64,000 nucleotides of DNA from Actinomycetes bacterium (lineage in GTDB: Bacteria; Actinomycetota; Actinomycetes; Mycobacteriales; Mycobacteriaceae). The notes below the pieces were generated by a model, which was not told the origin of the DNA, did not search any database, and saw only the letters and a program-made list of their open reading frames with translations. The position numbers were made by a program, and so were the translations under genes. Location: contig JAEYUQ010000003.1 in NCBI GenBank assembly GCA_023432405.1, positions 132,381-196,380 on the forward strand, in the 5' to 3' direction. This document shows, one piece after another, positions 33,950 through 43,066 of the stretch. The first letter of the stretch is position 1. Each line of letters starts with the position of its first letter.

Positions 33950-34957
33950 CTAAATCACCTCAATCTGTGCCCCAATGGATTCCGCGTGGATGAGTGTGTT
34001 CACCCAGTTGCGTCCACCTGGCTGAACTCGCATGATGGGCCGGGCAGATACTTTTTGGGGGCTGACAGAATTGGCGCGGTGACCATTTCCAGATCTCACT
34101 TCATAACGGATTCGGGCGCGATAACCATCAGTGATAAATCCCTCTAGGTTGGGGTCCTCCGTGTCCAAGCGTGCCCTGGCATCGTTGAGAAGAACTAGGG
34201 TTTCATCCAGTGCTTCGCGGAGAGCCTGCGCATTTGTTTCACACATGGCGCGTACAAGAGCTGGCTCTGTACCCGCCACACGGGTGCCGTCTCGGAAACT
34301 GGAAGCAGCCAAAGACAGGCTTAACGCGCCGCCGTTATCCCCGGTAATTGCCAGAGCTTCCGCAAGAATATGGGGAAGGTGGGAGATTCTGGCTACAGCA
34401 GAATCATGGGAATGAACCCGCGCAGGCACAATTTCCCCACCTACGGATTTCCCTAGAAGCGCGACATCTCGCCACAAAGACACCCATTCCGGGGTGGGGG
34501 ATTCTAGAGCGTGGTCAAAAGTAATCACCCAGGCGGCTTTCTTAAACAACCCAGAAAACGAAGCTGACCAGCCGCTGTCTGCGGTGCCAGCCATAGGGTG
34601 ACTTCCCACATAGTGATCTTCTAGCCCTCGCTGCCGCACCTGAGCCAGAACCTCACCCTTAATAGAGACAACATCGGTAAAGCCGCAGTTGGGTGCGTAT
34701 TCGAGAATGGCGTCTAGCAGGCCGGAAATCGCCGGAAACGGAACAGCCAGCACAATGAGGGCTTTGTCACGCTCGGCACGCTTCAGGGTTGCGGGCAAAT
34801 CCGCTGATGCATCAAAACCGTCCTCAACGGCTTTGTGTGCAGAGGCTGCGGATCGGTTGTAACCAAAAGCATGGGGGACGTCGCGAAGGAGAGAACCGCC
34901 TATGAGTCCCAAACCGAGGATACAAACGGGACGGTCAAAGGAATTCAAAGTTGTCAC
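33950..34957 (-). CDS. tyrA: Prephenate (arogenate) dehydrogenase
   Basis: 335 residues. The N-terminal Rossmann motif CILGLGLIGGSLLRDV, then TDVVSIKGEVLAQV, GSHPMAGTADSGW and ISHLPHILAEALA identify the TyrA family. The enzyme makes the tyrosine precursor in aromatic synthesis; corynebacterial members favour arogenate, which I cannot confirm from sequence. The C-terminal ~40 residues (RPIMRVQPGGRNWVNTLIHA) follow the catalytic domain without a recognisable ACT domain. It is divergent from the TadA-associated gene with a 37-base gap. Confidence 0.93.
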   Translation of the reverse strand: MTTLNSFDRPVCILGLGLIGGSLLRDVPHAFGYNRSAASAHKAVEDGFDASADLPATLKRAERDKALIVLAVPFPAISGLLDAILEYAPNCGFTDVVSIKGEVLAQVRQRGLEDHYVGSHPMAGTADSGWSASFSGLFKKAAWVITFDHALESPTPEWVSLWRDVALLGKSVGGEIVPARVHSHDSAVARISHLPHILAEALAITGDNGGALSLSLAASSFRDGTRVAGTEPALVRAMCETNAQALREALDETLVLLNDARARLDTEDPNLEGFITDGYRARIRYEVRSGNGHRANSVSPQKVSARPIMRVQPGGRNWVNTLIHAESIGAQIEVI

Positions 34958-34994
34958 CTGACAAGTGTGGCATATTTGACTAGCGTAACTCAGT

Positions 34995-35483
34995 ATGAAC
35001 TCCCAGAATGAGGGAACCGGTTACGCGGTCACGGCAGCTTTTGAAGACGGCATTTGGCAGATTCGAGGTTTTCAGGATGACTTCACATACCTGAATACGT
35101 CTATTAAGGCTGTGCGTAACCTCGGAATTCAGGGTGCGGCCTTCGCCATGCTGAATGTGGAGAATGATTATTTTGTGATAGTTCGTCCCGTTCCTGGAGG
35201 CACTAAGCTGCTGCTCTCCGATGCCACTATGGCTGTGGATGATAGTTTTGCTGAGGAAATTCTCAACGAGCTGGACATTGATGTTCCCGACATTGATCCT
35301 GATGAGTTGGACGAGGTGGATCCCTGGGCTGAAGGGGATTTTGACATCCTGGCTGATTTGGGCTTGGCAGAGGAAGTGATGGATGTTATTGCTAATGATC
35401 CGGAGTTGTGGCCTGCCGAACAGCTGATGCGTATTGCTGAAGAGCTGGGCTTTGAGGATGACCTTAGCGACGCCCTCGACTAA
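34995..35483 (+). CDS. TadA-associated protein (actinobacterial tRNA deaminase partner)
   Basis: 162-residue acidic soluble protein. It has a conserved N-terminal region (YAVTAAFEDGIWQIRGFQDD then LNTSIKAVRNLGIQGAAFAM) and an extremely Asp/Glu-rich middle (DIDVPDIDPDELDEVDPWAE). It immediately precedes tadA, the constant context of the family named tRNA adenosine deaminase-associated protein. No biochemical role is established; a chaperone or activator role for TadA is guesswork. It ends five bases before the tadA GTG. Confidence 0.86.
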   Translation: MNSQNEGTGYAVTAAFEDGIWQIRGFQDDFTYLNTSIKAVRNLGIQGAAFAMLNVENDYFVIVRPVPGGTKLLLSDATMAVDDSFAEEILNELDIDVPDIDPDELDEVDPWAEGDFDILADLGLAEEVMDVIANDPELWPAEQLMRIAEELGFEDDLSDALD

Positions 35484-35487
35484 TCCT

Positions 35488-35967
35488 GTGGACAGTACAC
35501 GCAGCGGAGGGCTGGGGCTGAGGCGTGCTGAGGACCGTATGCGTCGCGCCCTGGCTCTTGCCCGTTTGTGTCCCCCGCAGGATGTGCCCGTAGGGGCGGT
35601 GGTGTTTGACCCTCAAGGGGTGGAAATCGGGTGGGGAATTAATCGCCGTGAAGCGCAGCACGATCCGATGGGGCACGCCGAAATCATGGCTTTGCGTAGC
35701 GCTGCAGAGCATCTGGGCACCTGGCGCCTGGATCACTGCGAACTTGTGGTGACCTTGGAGCCTTGCACCATGTGCGCCGGAGCTCTCCTTGGGGCACGGA
35801 TAGGTAGCCTTGTTTTCGGGGCTTTCGAGCCTAAAACAGGTGCTTTAGGCTCCCTGTACGACGTCGTTCGTGAGCGCTCCCAACTCCATCACCCGCAGGT
35901 GCGTAGCGGGGTGTTGGAAGCCGAGTGTGCTGGTGTTCTCAGAGAGTTCTTCGAGGGGCGTCGTTAA
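35488..35967 (+). CDS. tadA: tRNA-specific adenosine deaminase
   Basis: 159 residues from the GTG at 35488, just after the partner gene's stop; the open frame extends to 35434 inside that gene. The zinc and catalytic motif is GHAEIMAL with PCTMCAGALLGARIGSLVFG, identical in style to TadA, which converts A34 to inosine in tRNA-Arg(ACG). FGAFEPKTGALGSLYDVVRE continues the family signature. Essential in most bacteria because it lets one tRNA read CGU, CGC and CGA codons. Confidence 0.95.
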   Translation: MDSTRSGGLGLRRAEDRMRRALALARLCPPQDVPVGAVVFDPQGVEIGWGINRREAQHDPMGHAEIMALRSAAEHLGTWRLDHCELVVTLEPCTMCAGALLGARIGSLVFGAFEPKTGALGSLYDVVRERSQLHHPQVRSGVLEAECAGVLREFFEGRR

Positions 35968-36133
35968 GGAAAATCTGCTCGGCACACCGCTGTGGTTGCG
36001 CTAATCCATCTCTGTATTGAACCCGAGTACTTGAACCGGCCATCCACTGTCTTGGAAAAGAATCATGGCTAAACCATAAGGATTTCACTATCATGGGCAG
36101 GGTATAGATAACTGTTGACGAAAGGAGCCTGAC

Positions 36134-36337
36134 ATGGGTGATATTGAGAACAAGGCCGAGGACCTGTTGGGTAAGGCCAAGGAAGGCGTTGGCGAAGTAG
36201 CTGGTGACGAGTCCTTGAAGGCTGAGGGCAAGAAGGATCAGGTTATCGCTGATGCCAAGGAAGCTCTTTCTGATGCTGGCGAGAAAATCAAGGACACCGC
36301 TAACAAGCTGATTGGTTCTCTCAAGGGCGATAAGTAA
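36134..36337 (+). CDS. CsbD-family stress protein
   Basis: 67 residues, highly charged, repeating NKAEDLLGKAKEGVGEVAGD and ADAKEALSDAGEKIKDTANK, as in CsbD proteins, which are small helical proteins induced by general stress in several bacteria. Their molecular action is unknown. AAAGGAG provides a strong ribosome site. A very strong hairpin follows the stop, so it is monocistronic. Confidence 0.92.
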   Translation: MGDIENKAEDLLGKAKEGVGEVAGDESLKAEGKKDQVIADAKEALSDAGEKIKDTANKLIGSLKGDK

Positions 36338-36351
36338 AAGCTTCAGAGATT

Positions 36352-36400
36352 AAATCCGCAGTTCACAACCGCGTTGAACAGTGAACTGCGGATTTGTTCT
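36352..36400 (+). terminator. Strong hairpin after csbD
   Basis: AAATCCGCAGTTCA (36352-36365) and TGAACTGCGGATTT (36382-36395) form a perfect 14-bp stem followed by GTTCT. It ends the csbD transcript just before tRNA-Ser. Confidence 0.9.
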
Positions 36401-36431
36401 GTGTGGTGACTGTCGAGTACCCTCAGCTTCT

Positions 36432-36522
36432 GGTGGCGTGTCCGAGCGGCCGAAGGTGCTCGCCTCGAAAGCGAGTGTCGGGTAACACCCGACCGCGGGT
36501 TCAAATCCCGCCGCCACCGCCA
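36432..36522 (+). tRNA. tRNA-Ser (anticodon CGA)
   Basis: The acceptor GGTGGCG pairs with CGCCACC, the anticodon stem-loop is CTCGC-CTCGAAA-GCGAG (anticodon CGA, reading UCG), a long variable arm GTCGGGTAACACCCGAC marks a class II tRNA, the T-loop is GGTTCAAAT, and the discriminator G is followed by an encoded CCA. All match tRNA-Ser. Confidence 0.97.
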
Positions 36523-36596
36523 GCTTTCTTATCTTCTCACCAGTGCCACTAGACTAACGCTATTGCAATTTCTCTACCTGGGGAGTGGATTCACAC

Positions 36597-38999
36597 GTGG
36601 CAAAACTGTTGTTCAAACTGGGCAAGTGGTCATTTCTCCACAAATGGGTAGTCATTATTACCTGGATTATCCTTCTCGCAGGAACAGCAGTGGGTTCCTT
36701 GAGTATTGCCGGAAGCTTTTCCGGGCAGTTCACCATTGAAGGAACACCCTCCATTAATGCCGTATGGCGCCTTAACGACCAGTTCCCGGATGAGCCCAGC
36801 CCTGTTCGAGTGCCCACGGTAAACCTGGTGTTTAAAGCTCCGCAGGGGCAAACCCTGGATGAGCCTCAGAACATGGCGGCAATGGACACAGTTATTGAGC
36901 ACATTGCCCAGGAAATTCCTTCTACTAAGGATGAGCAGCGCTTCGGTAACCCAGTGAAGGTGGATCCCGTTTTGCGCCAAACCGTTCTGGATATGAGCTT
37001 GCAGTCAGGTCTTCCCCAGAACACCGCTGAGCGAGATGCTGAGAACCTCAAGATGCTCAGCGATGATGGCACCATCGGGTACACCAGTTTTGCCCTGGAC
37101 GCTCCCTCCGCTTTTGAGGTGCCCCAGGAGCAGCGCGACATTGTTAATGATGCCATGAAGCTTGGGCGCGATGCCGGTTTGCAGGTGGAAGCCGGTGGTG
37201 CCGGTTTCGGGGATCCTATCGCGGTGAAGGGCTCCAGCGAGGTCGTGGGCATTATTGTGGCATTCCTGGTGCTCATCTTCACCTTCGGCTCTCTGGTGGC
37301 AGCGTTCCTGCCCATCGTGACCGCCATTGTGGGTGTGGGAATCGGTGTACTCACCATTGTGGGAGCCACCCACTTTGTGTCCTTGAACAACATCACCCCG
37401 GTGCTGGCCATCATGATTGGCTTGGCTGTGGGGATTGACTATGCGCTTTTTATTCTGTCGCGCTATCGGGCAGAGTCCAAGAGGATGCCACTGCCAGACG
37501 CGGCAGGAATGGCTGTGGGCACTGGTGGGTCTGCCGTGGTGTTTGCCGCTTCCACGGTGATTATTGCACTGGTGGCCTTGGCGGTGGCGAAGATTGGCTT
37601 CCTCACAGCAATGGGCCTTTCTGCAGCGTTCACCGTGTTCATTGCTCTCTTAGTTGCTCTGACGCTGATTCCCGCGCTGATGGGTTTGTTTGGCGAAAAG
37701 GCGTTTAGTCTCAAGATCCCCGGAATAGGCGGGACTCGGAAGAAGAGCAGAAGGAGGCGCCGCAAGACTCTTGGTGCGCGTGTAGCCATGCTCATTCATC
37801 GTGCGCCAGCGCTTGTGGTGGCAGTGGTGGTGCTGGGCTTAGGCGCTCTTTCCACCCCGGTGATGCAGCTAGAGCTGGCCTTGCCCTCGGACTCCACCTC
37901 CAACTACAGCACCACCCAGCGTAAATCTGCCGAGCTTCTGAAAGAGGGCTTCGGTCCGGGGATTAATGCGCCTTTCCTGTTTTTAGTGGAATCAGACACT
38001 GTGAACCCCCAGGCTCGGGCGCTCACTCCGCTCATTGAGGCCCAGCGCTCAACTGTCGAGCAGAACCAGCAACCTTTCAATCCAGCTCAGGCAGCGCGAC
38101 TGAGTTCCTATCTCTATTCTGTGCAACAGGTGAATGCTCTCGCAGAGATTCGCAACGCCCAGATTGTGAACGTGAATAAAGATCAATCTGCTGCCCAGAT
38201 CATGATTACGCCCTATAGCGGACCGGCAGATCAAGAGACTGTGAAAACTGCTGCAACACTGCGTGAAGTGGCCAGAGAGATCGAGGAATCCACTGGTGCT
38301 GTGGTGGGTTTGACCGGCATGACGGCTGTGCAGATGGATATTACGGAAGCCTTGGAGAAGGCCATGCCAATCTATCTGAGCGTGGTGGTGGGGTTGGCCA
38401 TCGTGCTGCTTCTCCTGGTGTTTAGATCCATCATGGTGCCGCTCATAGCGGGGTTGGGCTTCCTGCTGAGCGTGGGAGCTGCTTTTGGTGCCACGGTGTT
38501 GGTATGGCAAAAGGGCCTGTGGGGTTTGGTATCCACTCCTGCTCCGCTGGTGTCCTTTATGCCTATCTTCCTCATTGGCGTAACTTTCGGTTTGGCAATG
38601 GATTACCAGGTGTTTCTCGTCACTCGTATGCGGGAGCACTACATTCGCTCGGGTGAGAAAAATAATCGCTATATCCCCTACAACAGAGTGGAAGAATCCA
38701 CCATTGTTGGTTTTTCCAACGGTGGGCGAGTGGTGACGGCCGCTGCTCTCATCATGATTGCCGTGTTTGTGGCGTTCATTGACCAGCCTCTGCCCTTTAT
38801 CCAGATATTCGGTTTTGCTCTGGGCGTGGGCGTGTTCTTTGACGCCTTCTTTATTCGCATGGGTTTGGTGCCCGCCACCATGTTCTTGCTGGGACGTGCT
38901 ACCTGGTGGATGCCCAGGTGGCTGGACAAAATTCTTCCGCATTTTGACGTAGAGGGCGAAAACTTAGAGCGAGACATGGAAGAAAGAATCCGCTCATGA
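36597..38999 (+). CDS. MmpL-family RND transporter
   Basis: About 800 residues from GTG 36597, which has GGGGAG upstream; a GTG at 36585 is also possible. Architecture: an N-terminal helix (WVVIITWIILLAGTAVGSLS), periplasmic domain, a five- to six-helix bundle (VVGIIVAFLVLIFTFGSLVA and GLAVGIDYALFILSRYRAES), a basic cytoplasmic loop RKKSRRRRRK, then a second half ending FGLAMDYQVFLVTRMREHYI. The paired GxxxDY motifs are the proton-relay signature of MmpL proteins, which export lipids in mycolate-containing actinobacteria. The cargo is not evident. Its stop overlaps tgt by four bases. Confidence 0.92.
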   Translation: MAKLLFKLGKWSFLHKWVVIITWIILLAGTAVGSLSIAGSFSGQFTIEGTPSINAVWRLNDQFPDEPSPVRVPTVNLVFKAPQGQTLDEPQNMAAMDTVIEHIAQEIPSTKDEQRFGNPVKVDPVLRQTVLDMSLQSGLPQNTAERDAENLKMLSDDGTIGYTSFALDAPSAFEVPQEQRDIVNDAMKLGRDAGLQVEAGGAGFGDPIAVKGSSEVVGIIVAFLVLIFTFGSLVAAFLPIVTAIVGVGIGVLTIVGATHFVSLNNITPVLAIMIGLAVGIDYALFILSRYRAESKRMPLPDAAGMAVGTGGSAVVFAASTVIIALVALAVAKIGFLTAMGLSAAFTVFIALLVALTLIPALMGLFGEKAFSLKIPGIGGTRKKSRRRRRKTLGARVAMLIHRAPALVVAVVVLGLGALSTPVMQLELALPSDSTSNYSTTQRKSAELLKEGFGPGINAPFLFLVESDTVNPQARALTPLIEAQRSTVEQNQQPFNPAQAARLSSYLYSVQQVNALAEIRNAQIVNVNKDQSAAQIMITPYSGPADQETVKTAATLREVAREIEESTGAVVGLTGMTAVQMDITEALEKAMPIYLSVVVGLAIVLLLLVFRSIMVPLIAGLGFLLSVGAAFGATVLVWQKGLWGLVSTPAPLVSFMPIFLIGVTFGLAMDYQVFLVTRMREHYIRSGEKNNRYIPYNRVEESTIVGFSNGGRVVTAAALIMIAVFVAFIDQPLPFIQIFGFALGVGVFFDAFFIRMGLVPATMFLLGRATWWMPRWLDKILPHFDVEGENLERDMEERIRS

Positions 39000-40243
39000 G
39001 TGAGTACTTTGAGGTTAGTTCCCTTATCGACGCCCCGACGGCGTCGGTAGGTAGAAGCGGAACTATTCACACTCCCCACGGGGATATTCAAACTCCTGCT
39101 TTTATTCCCGTGGCCACCAAGGCAACGGTGAAAACGCTCACTCCAGAGCAGATTCGTGAAACCGGGGCGCAGGCCATTTTGTCTAATGCGTACCATCTGT
39201 ATTTGCAGCCGGGGGCAGATCTGGTGGATGAGGCGGGGGGCGTGGCAGCCTTTGAGAACTGGAATGGACCTACCTACACGGATTCGGGTGGCTTCCAGGT
39301 GATGAGCTTGGGCACGGGGTTCAAGAAGGTTCTGTCGATGGACAAGGATCAGATTGTGGAGAATCCTCGTCGTCACCCGAAGCCTTTGGCAAAAGTGGAT
39401 GAGGATGGTGTGGATTTCCGCTCTGTTATTGACGGCTCCAAGCACCGTTTTACCCCCGAGATTTCAATGCAGATTCAGCATCAGCTGGGTGCTGACATCA
39501 TGTTTGCCTTTGATGAGCTGACTACCCTAGCCGACACCCGCGAGTACCAAGAGAATTCCTTGGAGCGTACTCGCCGTTGGGCTCAGCGCTGTTTACTGGA
39601 GCATGACCGGCTGACCAGGCAGCGCAGTGATAAACCTCTTCAAGCTCTGTGGGGCGTGGTGCAGGGTGCAGATTATGAGGATCTGCGTCGCCGGGCTGTG
39701 CGCGGTTTGATGGAGCTTGACAGCCAGGCGCGCAGTGAAGGGCGCCAAGGGTTTGATGGTTTCGGTATTGGTGGAGCTATTGAGAAGAACCGACTGGGTC
39801 AGATTGTGGGCTGGGTGTGTGAGGAATTGCCCGCCAACCGGCCCCGTCACCTCCTGGGGATTTCCGAACCAGACGATATTTTTGCAGCTATTGAGGTAGG
39901 CGCAGATACTTTTGACTGTGTAGCTCCCACTCGACTTGGCCGCCGAGGGGGCGTCTATACCCTGGATGGGCGCCGCAACCTGACAGCTGCGCCGTATAAG
40001 CGAGACTTTTCCGGAGTGGATGAGGAGTTCGGCGGTTACGTCTCCGAGAACTACTCCCGCGCCTACATCCATCACCTGTTCAAAGCCAAAGAGTTCTTGG
40101 GGCAAACCCTGTGCACCCTGCACAATGTGCAGTTCATTGTCACACTGGTGGCCAACATCAGGCGCTCCATAGAAGAAGGGCGCTTCTACGAGTACCGCGA
40201 CGAGTTCCTGGGACGCTACTACGCCCACGGCGGACGGGCGTGA
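38996..40243 (+). CDS. tgt: tRNA-guanine transglycosylase homologue lacking zinc cysteines
   Basis: 415 residues. The catalytic residues are present: DSGGFQVMSLG (general acid Asp) and DTFDCVAPTRLGRRG (nucleophile Asp). FGIGGA and LGISEPDDIF are typical. The zinc-binding CxCxxC near the C-terminus, expected just before NYSRAYIHHL, is replaced by FGGYVS (codons TTC GGC GGT TAC GTC TCC at about 40029-40046), so all three Cys are lost although the His in TLHN is kept. Tgt exchanges G34 for a queuosine precursor in GUN-anticodon tRNAs. Whether this variant is active is uncertain. It overlaps mmpL by four bases and faces the YhhQ-type gene. Confidence 0.92.
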   Translation: MSEYFEVSSLIDAPTASVGRSGTIHTPHGDIQTPAFIPVATKATVKTLTPEQIRETGAQAILSNAYHLYLQPGADLVDEAGGVAAFENWNGPTYTDSGGFQVMSLGTGFKKVLSMDKDQIVENPRRHPKPLAKVDEDGVDFRSVIDGSKHRFTPEISMQIQHQLGADIMFAFDELTTLADTREYQENSLERTRRWAQRCLLEHDRLTRQRSDKPLQALWGVVQGADYEDLRRRAVRGLMELDSQARSEGRQGFDGFGIGGAIEKNRLGQIVGWVCEELPANRPRHLLGISEPDDIFAAIEVGADTFDCVAPTRLGRRGGVYTLDGRRNLTAAPYKRDFSGVDEEFGGYVSENYSRAYIHHLFKAKEFLGQTLCTLHNVQFIVTLVANIRRSIEEGRFYEYRDEFLGRYYAHGGRA

Positions 40244-40273
40244 GGGGTATCGCTCTGATGTGTCGCTGTTGGC

Positions 40274-41059
40274 CTACACGTAATTTTCGCGGCGTTTCAC
40301 CCAGGTGATGACGGGGTAGGTGATAGGGAGAATGAGGATTTCGCAGAGAGTTTTCCAGAGGAACCCGTAGAAGGTGTAGTTCACAGTATCTGCGAAGGTG
40401 GCGATGCCGATGACGGGTGCTGCTATGAGACAAAACACCAGCGTATCCCCACATTCTCCTACGATGGTGGAACCAATGAGACGCGCCCAGAGAGTCTTTT
40501 CACCAGTCCTTCTTTTAATGCGTACTAGAACCCAGGAATTGAGGAGCTGGCCTACAAGATAGCCACTTAATGAGGCCACAACTATTCGAGGGACAAGACC
40601 AAGAATGGTGGCAAAGGCATCCTGGGATTCGTAGAAGTCTGCTGCTGGTAGCCAGATGGCGATGTAGAAGGAGACTACTGCAAGCAGCATGGCTCCAAAA
40701 CCCAGAAAGATGGCCTTGCGTGCTGCGAGGAAGCCGTAACATTCCGACAGAATATCCCCAATAACGTAGGACAAGGGGAAAAGGAAAAATGCAGCGTCTG
40801 CAACGATAGGCCCGAGAGAAATCCCCTTTGTGGCGTTGATATTAGAAATGAGAAACACCACAACAAAAAGCGTGACAAAGATTGGGTACATGGATTTCTG
40901 TACCGGAATGAAGCGCGGGGCTGGATGGTGATGTTCGCCGTTGGTTGAGGGTGCAGCGGAATTTGAGACTGGCACGGCAGGTTGAGAAGAGTTGGGGTTT
41001 TTAACGCCGGAGTTCCGAAGGTTCTCCGGCTGCCCAGAGTGAGGTTTTCTATCTGTCAC
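40274..41059 (-). CDS. VUT/YhhQ-family queuosine precursor transporter
   Basis: 261 residues. A ~50-residue hydrophilic N-terminus (Asn/Ser/Pro/His-rich) is followed by six to seven helices with the family text [57 protein letters not shown], and [17 protein letters not shown]. YhhQ (QueP) proteins import queuosine precursors (preQ0/preQ1 in E. coli). The neighbours tgt (convergent) and gluQ (divergent) strongly support a queuosine role here. No de novo queuosine genes are seen in this window. Confidence 0.88.
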   Translation of the reverse strand: MTDRKPHSGQPENLRNSGVKNPNSSQPAVPVSNSAAPSTNGEHHHPAPRFIPVQKSMYPIFVTLFVVVFLISNINATKGISLGPIVADAAFFLFPLSYVIGDILSECYGFLAARKAIFLGFGAMLLAVVSFYIAIWLPAADFYESQDAFATILGLVPRIVVASLSGYLVGQLLNSWVLVRIKRRTGEKTLWARLIGSTIVGECGDTLVFCLIAAPVIGIATFADTVNYTFYGFLWKTLCEILILPITYPVITWVKRRENYV

Positions 41060-41095
41060 CTAGCCATCATGGCACAACTAGCTACGCTTGAGGTC

Positions 41096-41953
41096 ATGGA
41101 CCATCAACCAGCAGGACGTTTCGCGCCGTCGCCAAGTGGAGATATGCATTTTGGAAATCTCCGCACTGCGCTCATAGCCTGGGCCTGCGCGCGCACAACG
41201 GGGCGTCGTTTTGTGCTGCGCATAGAGGATATTGACGTGCAACGCTCCTCACGGGAATCCGCTGAAAGGCAAATCCAAGACCTGACAACTCTGGGAATTG
41301 ACTGGGACGGAGAGGTAGTGTTCCAGTCAGACAGAGAGAGCCTGTACCTCAAGGCTATGGATCAGCTTCCTGTCTATGAGTGCTACTGCTCGCGCCGAGA
41401 TATTCAAGAAGCTAGCCGTGCTCCGCACGTGCCACCTGGTTGGTATCCAGGAACCTGTCGTGAGCTGAGTGCTCAGCAGCGTGAGGACGCCCGTAGGGCA
41501 CTAGCAAACCAAGGACGTCACCCCGCTGTGCGGCTGCTTTCTTCTGACCCCAACATTGATGACTTCGTGTTGAGACGAGGGGGCCAGGACACAGGCTGGG
41601 CGTATAACCTGGCGGTGGTGGTGGATGACCATGAGCAGGGAATTGACCAGGTGGTGAGAGGTGATGACCTTACGTCCTCCACACCTCGGCAAGAGTACTT
41701 GGGGCGTTGTTTGGGCTATGAGATTCCTCAGTACATTCATGTTCCCCTGGTACTGAATAAGGAGGGGCGTCGTTTAGCAAAGCGCGATGGTGCGGTGACC
41801 TTGCGGCAGATGTTGGAAAACAGCAGTCTGCCTGCAGTGATATGCCATCTCACGGAATCAATGGGGTTTCAAGGAGTGGACAGTGCGGCTGGGCTACTTG
41901 AGGTCTTTGATCTGGGAAGGCTCAACCCTGAACCCTATATTTGGACGCAATGA
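41096..41953 (+). CDS. gluQ: Glutamyl-queuosine tRNA(Asp) synthetase
   Basis: 285 residues from ATG 41096 (in-frame starts at 41069 and 40982 overlap the divergent transporter). The truncated GluRS architecture is clear: [20 protein letters not shown] (HIGH-like HFGN), CYCSRRDI with GTCR for the zinc site, [37 protein letters not shown], and LAKRDG as the KMSKS equivalent. It lacks an anticodon-binding domain. It attaches glutamate to queuosine at position 34 of tRNA-Asp, so its presence implies that queuosine is, or was, made in this organism. Confidence 0.93.
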   Translation: MDHQPAGRFAPSPSGDMHFGNLRTALIAWACARTTGRRFVLRIEDIDVQRSSRESAERQIQDLTTLGIDWDGEVVFQSDRESLYLKAMDQLPVYECYCSRRDIQEASRAPHVPPGWYPGTCRELSAQQREDARRALANQGRHPAVRLLSSDPNIDDFVLRRGGQDTGWAYNLAVVVDDHEQGIDQVVRGDDLTSSTPRQEYLGRCLGYEIPQYIHVPLVLNKEGRRLAKRDGAVTLRQMLENSSLPAVICHLTESMGFQGVDSAAGLLEVFDLGRLNPEPYIWTQ

Positions 41954-41990
41954 GCCCTCAAACTGAGTGTCTAGTTAGTAGGCCTCTTAG

Positions 41991-42974
41991 CTAATAGACC
42001 TCGCGGTCAAAGTAGGCCGCTGGCCACATCTGCTGGAGGTAGTTGAGAATATCCCACAGGGGTGTAATACCCGATTGCTCTGTATCAGGATTACAGGCAC
42101 CACTGGGATTAGTGGTGGTGGAGATGAGCCCCACAATCATTTCCTGACCGTGAATCTGGGAGTACACCGGCCCCCCAGAATCCCCAGGTCGGGTACACAG
42201 ACGCGCAGCCATGTTTTCAATGACAGGCTTAAGACCATCGTCCATAGTGTAAGACTCACTATGGGTTTCTGTGAGCGGTAAGGTGCCACAGGTCTCATTA
42301 GTATTCGCACCCCACTTGCACACTTCCAGCGGAGACAGCGGAGCCACAGAGGGCAGGTTCGCCTGAATGATGGGCTCCGGGTGAAAAAGTTGGGTCTGGG
42401 TGTCAGTGATCTCGATGAGCGCCCAATCCCGCTGGGTTTGATCCTGGTAAGGGAGCATGGAGGAATAAATGAACTGTCCTACAGGTCTGCCAAAGTCCAC
42501 CTCCATCTTCACCTTGTCCATGTAGTAGACGTAATCCCCATTCTGCCCACAGTGACCAGCCGTTACCGCGTAGGAGCGGGAGGGCAGCTGCCCAGTGAAA
42601 TCCGGCGCCGTGAAACTGAAAGCTGCAGTACACCAGGACACACTGCTGCCCTCCATAGTGTTGGGCTGAATTCCAAACATGGTGCCAGGAAGCCACGGCT
42701 GGGTTTGGGGGCGCGCAATCTGAATGGGTGAATCCACTTTGAAGGACGCCGTGCTATCGAGAGTTCCCGAAGCGTCCCGTTTATCTCTGGCGATTACGGT
42801 GGTGGTAGCCGAAGGAAGATTCTCGGGTGACGTAGTGGTGTGCAGAGCCGATACTGAGGAAGATTCCGTATTCGCGGAGGACGAAGAATCGTCAGAGGTT
42901 GAACAGGCAACTAGCCCGCCCAACAGCGTTGCCGCAGACAGCAACGCTAGAACGCCCTGACGATAAAAACTCAC
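41991..42974 (-). CDS. Trypsin-like serine protease lipoprotein
   Basis: 327 residues. A lipobox LVAC with Cys24 follows a hydrophobic signal, so it is lipid-anchored outside the membrane; a Ser/Thr-rich linker of ~60 residues follows. The S1 catalytic triad is visible: His in VTAGHCGQNGD, Asp in RDWALIEI, and Ser in RPGDSGGPVY. The Cys pairs around WCTAAF and CKWGANTNETCG could form disulfides. It probably hydrolyses host or surface proteins. The gene stands alone on its strand beside gluQ, whose 3' end is 37 bases away. Confidence 0.9.
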   Translation of the reverse strand: MSFYRQGVLALLSAATLLGGLVACSTSDDSSSSANTESSSVSALHTTTSPENLPSATTTVIARDKRDASGTLDSTASFKVDSPIQIARPQTQPWLPGTMFGIQPNTMEGSSVSWCTAAFSFTAPDFTGQLPSRSYAVTAGHCGQNGDYVYYMDKVKMEVDFGRPVGQFIYSSMLPYQDQTQRDWALIEITDTQTQLFHPEPIIQANLPSVAPLSPLEVCKWGANTNETCGTLPLTETHSESYTMDDGLKPVIENMAARLCTRPGDSGGPVYSQIHGQEMIVGLISTTTNPSGACNPDTEQSGITPLWDILNYLQQMWPAAYFDREVY

Positions 42975-43066
42975 GCAATCATACTACTCAGGAAGAGGCT
43001 GTTAATTAAATGGAATTAATAAGAAAGTACAGGAAACGCCGAATATCCACTAAGACCAGCGGATTT

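Noticed and set aside
36541..36600. Riboswitch upstream of mmpL
   Set aside because: The gap between tRNA-Ser and mmpL is only ~75 bases and shows no structured element beyond a ribosome site.
40261..41059. Vitamin uptake (ECF) role for the VUT-family protein
   Set aside because: Flanking tgt and gluQ make queuosine precursor transport the better explanation; no vitamin genes are near.
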